From contig CAVVFG010000021.1 in assembly GCA_963747405.1 (NCBI GenBank), positions 20,617 through 84,616 of the forward strand: a stretch of DNA of 64,000 nucleotides, written 5' to 3'. The translations under genes and the position numbers were made by a program. The DNA comes from Fodinibacter sp963747405. GTDB lineage: Bacteria; Actinomycetota; Actinomycetes; Actinomycetales; Dermatophilaceae. The notes beneath the pieces are model-generated. The model worked only from the letters and a program-made list of their open reading frames with translations. It ran no database searches and was not told the DNA's origin. Positions 52,389 to 61,919 of this stretch are shown here, in pieces (position 1 is the first letter of the stretch; the number at the start of each line of letters is the position of its first letter).

Positions 52389-55300
52389 CGCCCGGGGCCT
52401 CGCGCACCCCTGCCGCCTCGAGGATGCGGGACACGTCGCGGGCGGGGTCGCGGAAGACGTCGGTCGACCACACCCGCAGGTGCCGCCAGCCGAGGCGCTC
52501 GAGCTGCTCGGCCCGCAGCCGGTCACGGTCGCGGGTGGTGCGCATCGCGGCATACTGCGGGCCGTCCGACTCGACCGCGAGCAGGAGGCGGCCGCGGTGG
52601 GCGGGGTCCTCGATCGCCAGGTCGACCGGGTCTGCCGACGACCCCAGGTCCTCGTGCACGACCAGCCCGTGGCTGCGCAGCCGGCCGGCGAGGTCGGCCA
52701 GCACGACGGACCCGGTGCCGGCAGCGGGAGCGGGAGCGGTGTCGGGAGCGGGAGACACGGCATCCGCGGCCGTGGACGCAGCAGCGGCACCGGACCCCGC
52801 GAGAGCGGCTGTGGGAGAGGCGGATGCCGCGGCACCGGGCAGCGCACCACCGGCGGCGTATGACAGGAAGTCACGCAGCATCAGCGCGCCCCGCGCGCGC
52901 AGCCGGGACGGGTCGAGGTCCTCGGCCGCGATGGCCGAGACCACCGTCATCGAGCGACGGGCACGGGTGATCGCCACGTTGAGCCGCCGCTCCCCACCCT
53001 CGAGGTTGAGCGGTCCGAAGCGGTGCAGCACCCGGCCATGAGGGGTCTTGCCGTAGCCGACGGTGAGCACGATGTCGTCGCGCTCGTCGCCCTGCACCCG
53101 CTCCAGGTTCTTCACGAAGAACGGCTCGGGCCGGTCCTCGTCGAAGAAGGGGAGCAGGTCGGTGGGCGCCTGCGCCAGGGCGGCGCGCAGGGCCTCGTCG
53201 ACCCGGGTGGCGTGGATGATGCCCAGCGCGATGACGCCGAGCGAGCGGTCGGGGCGGGTGCGGGCGTGCTCGAGCACCAGCTCGACCACCCGCTCGACCT
53301 CGGTGGGCGTGCTCTCGAGCGCCGAGTCGCCCGCCCCGATGATGCCCTGGCCGTCGACCGGCACCAGGCGCACCACGGGATCGACACCCGTCCCGGGAAA
53401 GGTGACGAGCGAACCGTCGTAGACCTCGGCGTTGGCGAACTCGATGAGCCGCTCGTCGAGCGAGCGGTAGTGCCACGACAGGCGACGGCTCGGCAGGGCC
53501 GCCGCGAGCACGTCGAGGATCGACTCGACCCCTTCGGTGATCGCCTCGTCGGCGCCGACCGCCGCCGGCTCGCCGTCGGTGGCGGTGGTGAAGAACGAGG
53601 TGGGCGGCAGCTGGTGCGAGTCACCCGCCACGACGACCTGGCGGGCTCGTGAGATCGCCGACACCGCCTCGGCCGGCGGCACCTGGGATGCCTCGTCGAA
53701 GACCACGACGTCGAACCACTGCCCCGGCGGCAGCACCGAGGCCACGACGAGCGGGCTCATCACCCAGCACGGCCGCACCGCGGTGACGAGCTCGGGGCAG
53801 CGGGTCACGAGGTCGCGCAGTGGCGCCAGCCGGCGGCCTCGGGCCCCCTCGGCCCGCAGCCAGGTCTCCTGCTCGGGGTGCTCGCGCACGACCTCGACGA
53901 CGTGGTCGGCAACCAGCGCACGCACCCGTTCGGCGTTGGCGCCCACCACCGCCGCATCGGCCTCGGCGAACTCCCCGATGCTGCGGGTGAGCGCCCGGCC
54001 GTCGTGCGCGGCGACCCGCGGGTCGCGCATCGCGATCTCCTCCGACAGCGAGGACCACCACACCCACTCGACCTCCGAGGCGACCCGCTCGGCGGGCACC
54101 GCGCGGGCCCGCAGGTCGTCGACCAGCGGTCGCAGGCCGGATGCGGCGAGCCCGTCGAGCGCTGTGGTGATCGCCGGCACGACTGCGAGCCGCCGCGTGG
54201 CGGCCGCGAGTGCCTCGACCCGGGCGCGCAGCGAGACCACGTCGAGGTGGACGAGGTGGGTGGCGGCGTCCCCCGGTTCGGCATCCCCCGGTTCGGCATC
54301 CCCCGGTTCGGCGGACCCCGACGCGTCGGCACCGGGCAGGTGGTCGTCGAGCCAGGCCAGGTCGGCGACCAGGGCGGCGTGGGCCGTGCGCGCCCGGTCG
54401 AGGTCGACCGGGATCTCGGGCCGGCCACCCGAGCCCACGAGCCGGCGCCAGGCCACCCGCTGCTCGCTGGCGGCGGCCAGGGCGGCGTGCAGGTCGGCCG
54501 GGGGGCGGCCGGGCCGGAGCAGGGTGCGGGCCTGTCGCCGCAGCCGCCAGCGGTCGAGCCAGCCGAGCTGCGAACCGACCGAGCGGCGGTAGTCGGAGCT
54601 GCCGGTGGCGGTGACGAGGTCGTCGAGGGGAATGTCGAAGACGTCGGGTCGGAACACCTCGAGGGTGTCGCGCACCTCGCCGACGGTGGTGAGCACGCGC
54701 CCCCAGTCGTCGGTCGTGGGGGCCGCAGGCAGCTGGATGCCGCGGAAGACGTCGGCGAGGGTGTGGGCGGTGTCGTCGACCCCACCTCCGGCGAGCCGCT
54801 CGACCAGCTCGCGGGCCCGGTCCACCTCGTCGGCCGTGCGGATGTTCGCGCCGAACCACGGGTCGTCCGCGCCCCCCGCATCCCAGTCGGCGAGCGATGC
54901 CACGGTGGTGAGGTCGGCCGCCACGGTGGCGAGCTCGTCGCGGTCGAGCCGGTCGAGGGCGTCGCCGCGCAGCCGGACGCGCGACCGGGGTGGCACGGCC
55001 ATCGCCGCGAACGCGCAGACGGCCTCCTGCACCTCGTGCAGCGTGACCTCCCACGGGGCGCGCTCGTCGTGCAGCGAGCGCACGTGCTGGGTGAGCCGGT
55101 CGGCGGCGGCGCGCCGAACGGTTGCGGGCACGGTGACCCGCGACAGGGCCGGCTCGGCAGCGGCTGCCGACCGCCGGGGCCCGCGGGCGGGCTCGAGGCG
55201 GGCCAGCCGGTCGAGGGCGTCGACGAGCTCGCGCGCCACCCGGCGGCGGCCGTGCGCCCCGGCGTGCAGGTCGAGCACCAGGTCGCGAAGGCCCACGCGG

Positions 55301-56376
55301 TCGAGCCGGCCTACGACCGCGTCGATGGCGGCCCGCTTCTCGGCGACGAACAGCACCCGCTTCCCGTCGGACGCGAGGGCGGCGATGAGGTTGGCGATGG
55401 TCTGCGACTTGCCGGTGCCGGGCGGCCCGTGGATCACCAGGTGGGAGCCGGACCGCACCGCCTCGATGGCCTCCTGCTGGCTGCTGTCGGCGTCGAGCAC
55501 GAGCACGTCACGGTCGGGGTCGTCGAGGTCGACGCGGGTGAGGTCGAGCTCGGAGCGCACGGACCGCAGGGCGTCGGGGTCGCCGGCCAGCGCCGCGACG
55601 ACGTCGTGGTCGGCGAGGCCGTCGCCCTGGGCGGCGAGATCGGCGACCATCGGCAGCTTGGCGTAGGAGAAGGTGCCGACGACCAGGCGAGGCGCCACCG
55701 AGAAGTCGGGCACGTCGACACACAGGTCGCCGAGCGCCGCGTAGAGCGGATAGGGGTCGAACTTCGCGTCGGGAGAGATCAGGGCATCCAGGGCGTCCTC
55801 GTCGACCTCGATGCCCTCCTCCGAGCGCAGGTAGTTGATGAGCACCGGGTTGAGCTCGAGCTCGGGCCCGAGGTCGAGCAGGTAGTCGCCGGCGGCCGCC
55901 CCCGTGGGGCGCAGGGTGCAGGCCCGCAGCAGCACGGGGGCCGCGGGCGAGCGCGGGGCCCGGCGCCCGTCGGGCAGGCGCACCGCCCAGGTCGCCATGC
56001 CCACGGCGAGGAAGCAGGTGAGGATGCCGCGCTCCTCGGCGAGCTCGCGGCTCTTGGCAGCGATCGCGCGGGCCCGCCGGCGGGCGTCCTCGAGGGCCGC
56101 CGGCTCGCGGACCAGATTGGACACCCTGGTGGGCCGGCCCGCCATGACGCTCGCGACACCACCGGGGTGGGCCGAGGTGAGGTCGAGGGTGCCCGTGGGC
56201 AGGTCGCGGTACCAGAGCAAGGTGTTGCGCCCGCCGAGGTCGACGAGGTGTCGCGTCCAGGCGGCCCGGGCAGCAGCGACCCGGACGGCGCGCGGATCGT
56301 CGTCAGGGGTCGGGCCGTCGCCGGCAGCGCCCTCGACGGGCGTGGCCTCGCCGCTCGTCGGGGACGCGTCAGTCAC
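52381..56376 (-). CDS. DUF4011-type SF1 helicase with C-terminal endonuclease domain
   Basis: 1331 aa. The N-terminal DUF4011-like region (ARAAWTRHLVDLGGRNTLLW, residues 34-53) precedes an SF1 helicase: Walker A GPPGTGKS at about 317, VVVFDEASQVPPAEA near 890, GDSHQLPPT, and VQGDERDDIVLTVGYGK with LNVAITRARR late. The final 110 residues resemble the MTES_1575 restriction-endonuclease fold (LAIEDP, LAVESDGPQY, RDRDRLRAEQLERLGWRHLR). It probably unwinds and cuts foreign or damaged DNA; relatives occur near defence genes. The start is leaderless. It contains three 15-bp repeats at 54271-54315 encoding Gly-Asp-Ala-Glu-Pro. Confidence 0.92.
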   Translation of the reverse strand: MTDASPTSGEATPVEGAAGDGPTPDDDPRAVRVAAARAAWTRHLVDLGGRNTLLWYRDLPTGTLDLTSAHPGGVASVMAGRPTRVSNLVREPAALEDARRRARAIAAKSRELAEERGILTCFLAVGMATWAVRLPDGRRAPRSPAAPVLLRACTLRPTGAAAGDYLLDLGPELELNPVLINYLRSEEGIEVDEDALDALISPDAKFDPYPLYAALGDLCVDVPDFSVAPRLVVGTFSYAKLPMVADLAAQGDGLADHDVVAALAGDPDALRSVRSELDLTRVDLDDPDRDVLVLDADSSQQEAIEAVRSGSHLVIHGPPGTGKSQTIANLIAALASDGKRVLFVAEKRAAIDAVVGRLDRVGLRDLVLDLHAGAHGRRRVARELVDALDRLARLEPARGPRRSAAAAEPALSRVTVPATVRRAAADRLTQHVRSLHDERAPWEVTLHEVQEAVCAFAAMAVPPRSRVRLRGDALDRLDRDELATVAADLTTVASLADWDAGGADDPWFGANIRTADEVDRARELVERLAGGGVDDTAHTLADVFRGIQLPAAPTTDDWGRVLTTVGEVRDTLEVFRPDVFDIPLDDLVTATGSSDYRRSVGSQLGWLDRWRLRRQARTLLRPGRPPADLHAALAAASEQRVAWRRLVGSGGRPEIPVDLDRARTAHAALVADLAWLDDHLPGADASGSAEPGDAEPGDAEPGDAATHLVHLDVVSLRARVEALAAATRRLAVVPAITTALDGLAASGLRPLVDDLRARAVPAERVASEVEWVWWSSLSEEIAMRDPRVAAHDGRALTRSIGEFAEADAAVVGANAERVRALVADHVVEVVREHPEQETWLRAEGARGRRLAPLRDLVTRCPELVTAVRPCWVMSPLVVASVLPPGQWFDVVVFDEASQVPPAEAVSAISRARQVVVAGDSHQLPPTSFFTTATDGEPAAVGADEAITEGVESILDVLAAALPSRRLSWHYRSLDERLIEFANAEVYDGSLVTFPGTGVDPVVRLVPVDGQGIIGAGDSALESTPTEVERVVELVLEHARTRPDRSLGVIALGIIHATRVDEALRAALAQAPTDLLPFFDEDRPEPFFVKNLERVQGDERDDIVLTVGYGKTPHGRVLHRFGPLNLEGGERRLNVAITRARRSMTVVSAIAAEDLDPSRLRARGALMLRDFLSYAAGGALPGAAASASPTAALAGSGAAAASTAADAVSPAPDTAPAPAAGTGSVVLADLAGRLRSHGLVVHEDLGSSADPVDLAIEDPAHRGRLLLAVESDGPQYAAMRTTRDRDRLRAEQLERLGWRHLRVWSTDVFRDPARDVSRILEAAGVREAPGDD
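54271..54315. repeat. Three 15-bp tandem repeats inside the helicase gene
   Basis: CCCCGGTTCGGCATC twice, then a third unit ending GCGGA. On the coding strand they give Glu-Pro-Gly-Asp-Ala units in a linker region, so copy changes keep the frame. Confidence 0.85.
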
Positions 56377-56382
56377 TCCAGC

Positions 56383-56388
56383 AGGCTA
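56383..56388 (-). promoter_or_regulatory. Predicted -10 box (TAGCCT) for the DUF4011 helicase gene
   Basis: TAGCCT-GCTGGA-GTG on the minus strand, 6-nt spacing to GTG 56376. The 6-nt spacer also contains GGA, too close to act as a ribosome site. Confidence 0.45.
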
Positions 56389-56458
56389 ACAACGCAGCGG
56401 GTCCGCGCCACCGGCCCCCCGGCATCGGCACGGTTCTCCCACGGCGTCGGGATGCCGG

Positions 56459-57718
56459 TCAGGCCACCGTGGGGTGGGTGCGCACCGCGCTGAGCGCTGC
56501 GACCAGGCCGATGGCGATCGCGACCCCGAGGGCGGCCAAGGCCAGTACGGTGAAGCTGGCGCGGTCGACCACGACGCCGGCGAGCGCACCACCCAGCCCC
56601 GCGACCAGACCCATGACGAGGTCGGATGCCCCCTGTGCACCCGGTCGCTCGAGGGCCGGCACCGCGGCGGTGAGCATCGTCGAGCCGGCCACCAGCGTGC
56701 ACGACCAGCCCAATCCCAGGAGGAACAGCCCCAGGCCCAGGGTGGTCGACCCGCCCTCCGGGGAGGCCGACGCGAGCAGGGTGGCCGACGACAGCACCAC
56801 CGACCCCACCACTGCCACGGCGCGCCCGCCGAACCGGTCGACCGCCAGGCCGGTCAGCGGCGAGAACGCGAACATGCCGACGATGTGGATGCTGATGACC
56901 AGTCCGATCAGCACCAGCCCGGCGTGGCCGTGGGCCATGTGCAACGGGGTCATCACCATCACGCTGACCATGACCATGTGACCCAGGGCGAGGGTGAGCA
57001 GCCCGAGCCGCGCGGCGGGGATGCCGGCCACGACCCGCAGCCCGCGGCTGACCGACCCGTGGGCCGGGCCGGAGTCGTCCCCGTCGGCGACCCGCCGGCG
57101 CCGGGCCTCGAGCAGCGGGTCGGGTCGAAGCCGCAGGCTGACGACGGCGATGGCCAGGAGCAGCCCGATCACCGAGAAGACGTAGGGACCGGTGAGCGCG
57201 GGCAGCCCGAGCGACCGGGCGACCGGTGCGCTCGGCCCCACGAGGTTGGGCCCGAGCACGCTGCCCACCGTGGTCGCCCACACGACGATGCTCAGGTCGC
57301 GAGCGCGGTGCGCCGGAAGCGCGAGGTCGGCTGCGGCATACCGGCTCTGGCTGTTGGATGCCGTGGCGCCCCCGAAGAGGACACTCGAGACCAACAGCAG
57401 CGGGAAGCTGCCGATGAGACCGGCCGTGATCAGCCCGACCGCACCGGCGGCCGCCAACACGTAGCCGAGCACCAGGCCCGGACGCCGGCCGCGCGCCGCC
57501 ATCAGCCGCGACATCGGGATCGCGATCACCGCTGCACCGAGGATCTGGAAGGTGCCGCCCAGCCCGGCCCAGCGGGCCGAGCCGGACACCTCCTGCGCCA
57601 GCAGCGCACCGACGGCCACCCCGGCCGACATGCCGACCCCTCCTAGCATTTGTGCGACGACGAGGGTGCGCACCACGTGACGCTGCACCCGGTCGGGGGC
57701 AGCCTGGGTCGTCGTCAC
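56459..57718 (-). CDS. Major facilitator superfamily transporter
   Basis: About 419 aa from GTG 57718, chosen over the upstream frame because a CATACT box precedes it by 6 nt (57725-57730) and the longer N-terminus is not protein-like. Twelve hydrophobic segments in two halves are visible, with the loop motif PMSRLMAARGRRPGLVLGYV between helices 2 and 3 and the equivalent LTGLAVDRFGGRAVAVVGSV in the second half. This is a proton-driven exporter or importer of the drug/sugar type. No linked regulator or enzyme suggests the substrate. It lies 82 bp downstream, on the same strand, of no other gene and is probably monocistronic. Confidence 0.92.
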   Translation of the reverse strand: MTTTQAAPDRVQRHVVRTLVVAQMLGGVGMSAGVAVGALLAQEVSGSARWAGLGGTFQILGAAVIAIPMSRLMAARGRRPGLVLGYVLAAAGAVGLITAGLIGSFPLLLVSSVLFGGATASNSQSRYAAADLALPAHRARDLSIVVWATTVGSVLGPNLVGPSAPVARSLGLPALTGPYVFSVIGLLLAIAVVSLRLRPDPLLEARRRRVADGDDSGPAHGSVSRGLRVVAGIPAARLGLLTLALGHMVMVSVMVMTPLHMAHGHAGLVLIGLVISIHIVGMFAFSPLTGLAVDRFGGRAVAVVGSVVLSSATLLASASPEGGSTTLGLGLFLLGLGWSCTLVAGSTMLTAAVPALERPGAQGASDLVMGLVAGLGGALAGVVVDRASFTVLALAALGVAIAIGLVAALSAVRTHPTVA

Positions 57719-57771
57719 CGGAGCAGTATGCCGGGCGGCTCGGACAGGGGGCCCGCTCGAATCGGCGGAGG

Positions 57772-58170
57772 TCAGCGCCGGCGCCGCACCATCGTCCACT
57801 CGTTGTGGCCGTCGACGCGCCGGTAGTCGAGGTCGTCGAGAGCCACCCGCGCGATCGCCAGTCCCCGCCCGTCCTCGCTGTCGGTGTCGGGCATCGGGCG
57901 CTCCGACTCCGGCAGCGGGGGCCCCTCGTCGTGCAGCCGCCCGAGCAGCTGGTCGTTGCGCACCTCCAGGGTGAACGAGTAGTGGACGGCTCCCGGCGGG
58001 CGCCCGTGCTCGACCACGTTGGTGGCGATCTCGATCACCGCCGTCTCGAGCAGCATCAGGTCGGTGGCCGCGACGTCGGGGCGCTCGGCCCGCACCCGGT
58101 CGAGCAGCTCGTGCACCAGGCCGAGTGTCTCGGGCAGGGCGAGGGTGTCGACGCGGTAGTCACCAGCCAT
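57772..58170 (-). CDS. RsbW-like anti-sigma factor / HATPase-domain protein kinase
   Basis: About 132 aa from ATG 58170 (ATG 58179 or GTG 58182 are possible). A GHKL ATPase fold: the N box ETAVIEIATNVVEHGRP, then GRLHDEGPPLP (G1-like) and DGRGLAIARVALDDLDY (G2-like). Such proteins phosphorylate an STAS antagonist and hold a sigma factor inactive. The start overlaps the STAS gene. The sigma factor is not nearby, so the target must be encoded elsewhere or is not a sigma factor. Confidence 0.9.
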   Translation of the reverse strand: MAGDYRVDTLALPETLGLVHELLDRVRAERPDVAATDLMLLETAVIEIATNVVEHGRPPGAVHYSFTLEVRNDQLLGRLHDEGPPLPESERPMPDTDSEDGRGLAIARVALDDLDYRRVDGHNEWTMVRRRR

Positions 58171-58492
58171 TGACGGCATCACCGACGGTGTCGAAGGGCT
58201 GCAGGATGCGGTCGAGGTTGGTCAGGTCGAGCACCATCCGCACCTGCTCCTGGGCGGAGGCGATGCGGAGGTCCCCACCGGCCTGGCGGGTGCGCTTGAG
58301 CCCCGCCACCAGGGCGCCCAGGCCAGAGGAGTCGACGAAGGGGGTGCCGACGAGGTCGATCACGAGGTGCACCCGGCCCTCGGTGACCGCCTCGTCGATG
58401 GCGCTGCGCAGCGTCGGCGCCCCCACCATCGTCAGGCGGCCCTGACAGCTCAGCACGGTCACCTCCCCCATCGTCGAGCGGTGGACTTCCAT
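58160..58492 (-). CDS. STAS-domain anti-anti-sigma factor (RsbV/SpoIIAA-like)
   Basis: 110 aa from ATG 58492 (AAGGAG 11 nt upstream). STAS fold with the phosphorylation site Ser55 in FVDSSGLGALVAGLKR. Unphosphorylated, it would bind the HATPase protein and free its client; phosphorylated, it is inert. It lies between the PP2C phosphatase gene and the HATPase gene, on the same strand, and overlaps the latter by 11 bp or more. Confidence 0.93.
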   Translation of the reverse strand: MEVHRSTMGEVTVLSCQGRLTMVGAPTLRSAIDEAVTEGRVHLVIDLVGTPFVDSSGLGALVAGLKRTRQAGGDLRIASAQEQVRMVLDLTNLDRILQPFDTVGDAVNGW

Positions 58493-58547
58493 CAGTGGGC
58501 CTGCTCCTTCTCGAGTCCCTGGCACGCGCCGGGCCGGCGGTGGCGCG

Positions 58548-59726
58548 TCATCCGGCGTTGCGCTTGACGACGACGACCGTGACGTCGTCCGAGGGCCGGG
58601 ACCGGTCGGCGTACGCGGTGATCTCCTCGACCAGCTGGTGGGCATCCAGACCGCGGTCGCCCAGCTCGGACAGCGCCTCCAGCGCCGCGGTGGGCGTGTC
58701 GAAGAAGTCGAGGATGCCGTCGCTCACCACGACCAGTGCGTCGCCCGGCGCCAGGACGAGGTCGTGCGCCACCCAGCGGTCGCCGCTGATCGCACCGATC
58801 GGGAGGCCGCCGGAGGTGAGCCGGCGCGGGACACCCTCGGCATCGATGATGACCCCCAGGCCGTGGCCGGCATCGACGTACTGCCCGCGCCCGGTCGCCG
58901 GGTCGATGCAGGCGCCGAAGGCGGTGACGAAGGTGCTGGTGTCACCGAGGTCCTGGTCGAGGTCGTAGGCGGTGCGGTTGAACGCCTCGTCGATGCTGAT
59001 GAACCGCGCCGCGCCCCGCAGGACCGCACGCACCGAGCTCGCGATGAGCGCCGCCCCGAGGCCCTTGCCCATGACGTCGCCGGCGAAGATGTGCAGCCGC
59101 TCGCGCGCCACGAACCAGTCGTAGAAGTCGCCGCCGACGTGTTGGGCGGTGACGCACCGACCGGCGACCTCCAGCCCGGTCAGGCGGATGACGGACCGCG
59201 GTCGCAGCGCCCGCTGCACCAGGACGGCGCGGTGCATCTCGTTCTCGCTGGCCAGCTCGACCTCGACCCAGTCGGCGAGGGTGCGCAGCAGGCGCAGCTC
59301 GCCGGCATCCATCCGGCGCTCCTCATGGCCCATGACGCACAGCACGCCCACGCGGTGTTGCCCCGAGTGCAGCGGCTGTCCCGCGTAGAAGCGCAGTCCC
59401 GAACTCGTCAGGAGGGGCGAGGACCTGAAGCGCTTGTCGGCCGCGAGGTCGGGGACCACGAGGGGCTCGTCGCGCTCGATGGTGACAGTGCAGACCGAGT
59501 CGCGGCGCGGCATCGAGCGGCCAGGCAGGCCGGTGGCGGCCTTGGCCCACAACCGGTGCTCGTCGACGAGCGTCACGGCCGCCACGGGCACGTGGAAGAG
59601 CTCCTTGGCGAGCGCGACCAGTCGGTCGAAGCGCTCCTCGCGCGGAGTATCGAGCACCTGCAGCGCATGGAGCGTGCGCAGTCGAGCGCTCTCGTCGGTG
59701 CGCTCGACGACATCGGGTCGCGACAC
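58548..59726 (-). CDS. GAF-domain PP2C/SpoIIE-type serine phosphatase
   Basis: About 392 aa from GTG 59726 (GGAAGG 8 nt upstream). Residues 20-165 form a GAF sensory domain (ARLRTLHALQVLDTPREERF, FRSSPLLTSSGLRFYAGQPL). Residues about 190-392 form a PP2C-type phosphatase: HVGGDFYDWFV, GDVMGKGLGAALIASSVRAV, YVDAGHGLGVII, LVVVSDGILDFFD and RPSDDVTVVVVKR hold the metal-binding Asp residues. It should dephosphorylate the STAS protein encoded next. The GAF ligand, and so the signal, is unknown. Confidence 0.94.
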   Translation of the reverse strand: MSRPDVVERTDESARLRTLHALQVLDTPREERFDRLVALAKELFHVPVAAVTLVDEHRLWAKAATGLPGRSMPRRDSVCTVTIERDEPLVVPDLAADKRFRSSPLLTSSGLRFYAGQPLHSGQHRVGVLCVMGHEERRMDAGELRLLRTLADWVEVELASENEMHRAVLVQRALRPRSVIRLTGLEVAGRCVTAQHVGGDFYDWFVARERLHIFAGDVMGKGLGAALIASSVRAVLRGAARFISIDEAFNRTAYDLDQDLGDTSTFVTAFGACIDPATGRGQYVDAGHGLGVIIDAEGVPRRLTSGGLPIGAISGDRWVAHDLVLAPGDALVVVSDGILDFFDTPTAALEALSELGDRGLDAHQLVEEITAYADRSRPSDDVTVVVVKRNAG

Positions 59727-59938
59727 GTGACCAGCCTTCCCCACCTGCGGGCAGGTGTAGCTCGAGCCGTCCCCAACCTACGACGCCGCGGCGGGTCGCG
59801 CCCTGCCAAGAGGGCGGGTTGGGGCCGTCCGGACGACGGTGACCACCGTTCGGACGATGCGTCCCAGGCCGAGGCGGGGGTGAGGATGCCGTACCCGGGC
59901 CGCTACCCTGTGGGGGCCTCGCGGCACGCCGCGAGCGC

Positions 59939-60010
59939 GCCCTCGTAGCTCAGGGGAAGAGCACTTCTCTCCTAAAGAAGGTGTCGCAGGTTCGAATCCT
60001 GCCGGGGGCA
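59939..60010 (+). tRNA. tRNA-Arg(CCT)
   Basis: 72 nt. The acceptor GCCCTCG pairs with CGGGGGC (one T-G), discriminator A, no CCA encoded. Anticodon arm CTTCT-CTCCTAA-AGAAG gives anticodon CCT (Arg). T arm GCAGG-TTCGAAT-CCTGC. A TACCCT box at 59904-59909 may be its promoter, 30 nt upstream. An IS element begins 75 bp downstream. Confidence 0.96.
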
Positions 60011-60015
60011 CGCAC

Positions 60016-60041
60016 GAAACCCGCTCTGAACAGGGGGTTTC
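60016..60041. terminator. Hairpin downstream of tRNA-Arg
   Basis: Perfect 7-bp arms GAAACCC / GGGTTTC around a 12-nt loop, 6 nt after the tRNA. With a short GTACGTTT after it, this is a plausible terminator for the tRNA transcript. Confidence 0.55.
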
Positions 60042-60108
60042 CGTACGTTTGGTCATCGACCGACGTGGCATGAGTGGAAACGAATTGGGTGCGGCTCCTC
60101 TGGAGTGA

Positions 60109-61632
60109 CTATGCAGCTCGGGGGATGACGTCGTTGGCGTAGCAGGACTGGTGGACTCGTTGGCGTTCTCGCTGGAGGTGGAAGCGCCAGTAGTTCTCGA
60201 AGTCGTTGTTGGCTCGGACGGCTCGGAGTTTGAGCACGGCTTCGGCGCCGTCGACGCTCCAGCGGGCTCCGGTGATGTCCATCCGGTCGGCGACCAGGTG
60301 GCGGCAGGCGCCTTCGATGATCCCGGTGGCGATGGGCCAGCCGGCGGCCAGCGCGCTCGGGTAGTCCAGGTAGCCGGCCTTGTTGACCAGGTAGGTGGCG
60401 CACTGGTCGGCCTTGCGGCGTTTGGCCTTGGCGAGTCTGGCGGTGGTGGCGCGTCGTCGGATGCCCGCGGCGACCTGACGGGGGTGGCCGTGGAGGATGG
60501 CCAGGGCCCGTTCGCGTACCCAGGTCTCGGCGTCCGGGTCGGCTTCGGGGAAGAAGCACCATGCGGCGCCCCAGAGGTATTCCAGGACGTGGACCAGGTC
60601 GATCAGGATGGTCACGGCCACGCCTTGGGTGTTCGCTTCGGCGTGGATGCGCTGGATCTGGTGGTTGTTGCCGTCGACCAGGGCAACCCAGGTGCGGGCA
60701 TGGCCGGGGTCGCATCGCTGGGCTTGCTCGAAGATGGCGGCGATGACCGTGGCGGCGTCATCGACGACGCTGGCGGTGACCCACTTGTTCTTCGCCTTGG
60801 GCGCCGGTGGCGGTTCGGGGTCGTGCTCGTGAGGGTCGTGCCTGTCGCTGGTGAGTACGTCTGCGGGGGATCGGGATACGGGGGTCAGGTCATAGACCGC
60901 GCCGACCTCGGCCATCCGTTTCCGGTTGCGCTTCTCGCCCTTGGACAGGCGGGTGGCCAGCTTGGTCGTGGCCCTCGCGGCGGCCTTGGCGGTGGCGGCA
61001 CGCAGCGCGTCGGGGCGCATCACGATGCCCTTGCCGTCGGCGGAGATGACCAACACGTCACCCTCGATGCCCTCGGTGGGGGCCCGGGTGGCGTAGAAGT
61101 CCTGCACGTCGGCCGCGGCCCGGGCGGTCAATGCCTCAACCTGCCGTTTGCCGAGCTGCTGGCCGGTGGCTCGGGTGATGGCCGCGGCGGCCTGCTCGAA
61201 CGAGCCGCGGGAGGACTCGACCGCGGCCAGCCGGCGCAGCCCGTGCGAGTGCCGCTCGACCGGCAGGTTGAGCAGCCCGTCGGCCGGACACAGGTTGCGG
61301 TGGCCCCGGTGCCGGTAGGCCAGTCGCTGCACCTCGACCCGGCCGAACACGCTGGCCAGCGCCCGGCGGTGACCCGCCTCGACCCGGGAGTGCAGGACAC
61401 CCTCGTCGTCGGTCACGGCCGGCAGGCGCTCTTCGGTGATGGCACGCAGGCTCAGGTGGTCCTGCAGCAGGCGCCGCAGCAGCTCCCGGCCGCGGCACTC
61501 CAGCTGCTCCTCGAGCTCACCGTGCGACAGCATGGCCGACTCGTTGCCTTCCAGCCAGGCCAGCACCTGCTCGAAGCACCCACGCGAGGAGGCCCCGAAG
61601 ACCGCCGGCGCCTCAGCGGTCCCGCCTCTCAC
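60109..61632 (-). CDS. ISKra4 family transposase
   Basis: 507 aa. Recognised by the family's linear blocks: an N-terminal helical region (QLECRGRELLRRLLQDHLSL, residues 43-62), RVEVQRLAYRHRGHRNLCPA, then a DDE-like catalytic core. The core has VLVISADGKGIVMRPDALRA with the first Asp near residue 199, WVALVDGNNHQIQRIHAEA with a second Asp, and WPIATGIIEGACRHLVADRM with the Glu. It moves the element by a cut or copy mechanism. It starts at GTG 61632 inside the stop of the DUF6788 gene. It seems intact. Confidence 0.93.
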   Translation of the reverse strand: MRGGTAEAPAVFGASSRGCFEQVLAWLEGNESAMLSHGELEEQLECRGRELLRRLLQDHLSLRAITEERLPAVTDDEGVLHSRVEAGHRRALASVFGRVEVQRLAYRHRGHRNLCPADGLLNLPVERHSHGLRRLAAVESSRGSFEQAAAAITRATGQQLGKRQVEALTARAAADVQDFYATRAPTEGIEGDVLVISADGKGIVMRPDALRAATAKAAARATTKLATRLSKGEKRNRKRMAEVGAVYDLTPVSRSPADVLTSDRHDPHEHDPEPPPAPKAKNKWVTASVVDDAATVIAAIFEQAQRCDPGHARTWVALVDGNNHQIQRIHAEANTQGVAVTILIDLVHVLEYLWGAAWCFFPEADPDAETWVRERALAILHGHPRQVAAGIRRRATTARLAKAKRRKADQCATYLVNKAGYLDYPSALAAGWPIATGIIEGACRHLVADRMDITGARWSVDGAEAVLKLRAVRANNDFENYWRFHLQRERQRVHQSCYANDVIPRAA

Positions 61633-61919
61633 CGCCCGCTCCGGCGCTCGACCCGCAGCCGTGCCAAGCCCTCGGCCGCCTGCGCGTCCAGCTCGCTCTT
61701 GGCCTGCTCGTAGCGGGCCAGCGCCGCGGTGACCTGCGCGACCTCGCCCGGGCTGAGCGTCAATGTCTTGGTCCGGCCGTCCTCGGTGAACCGCAGCGCG
61801 GGACTCTCATGCGGGTCCCCGTCCGCACACCGACAGCCCGCCTTGCCGCAGCGGCGCCGGAACGTGGTCAAGGTGCCCTGCAGCAGCAATGGTCTGGTTC
61901 GTTGCGCGATGCACGACAT
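61629..61919 (-). CDS. DUF6788-type accessory protein of the ISKra4 element
   Basis: 96 aa from ATG 61919. A short Cys motif (RCGKAGCRCADGDPHESPAL) could bind zinc. It is followed by a beta strand KTLTLSPGEV and a C-terminal helix rich in Ala and Glu. Proteins of this kind are regularly encoded just before ISKra4 transposases. Its role in transposition is not established. It overlaps the transposase start by 4 bp. Confidence 0.8.
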   Translation of the reverse strand: MSCIAQRTRPLLLQGTLTTFRRRCGKAGCRCADGDPHESPALRFTEDGRTKTLTLSPGEVAQVTAALARYEQAKSELDAQAAEGLARLRVERRSGR

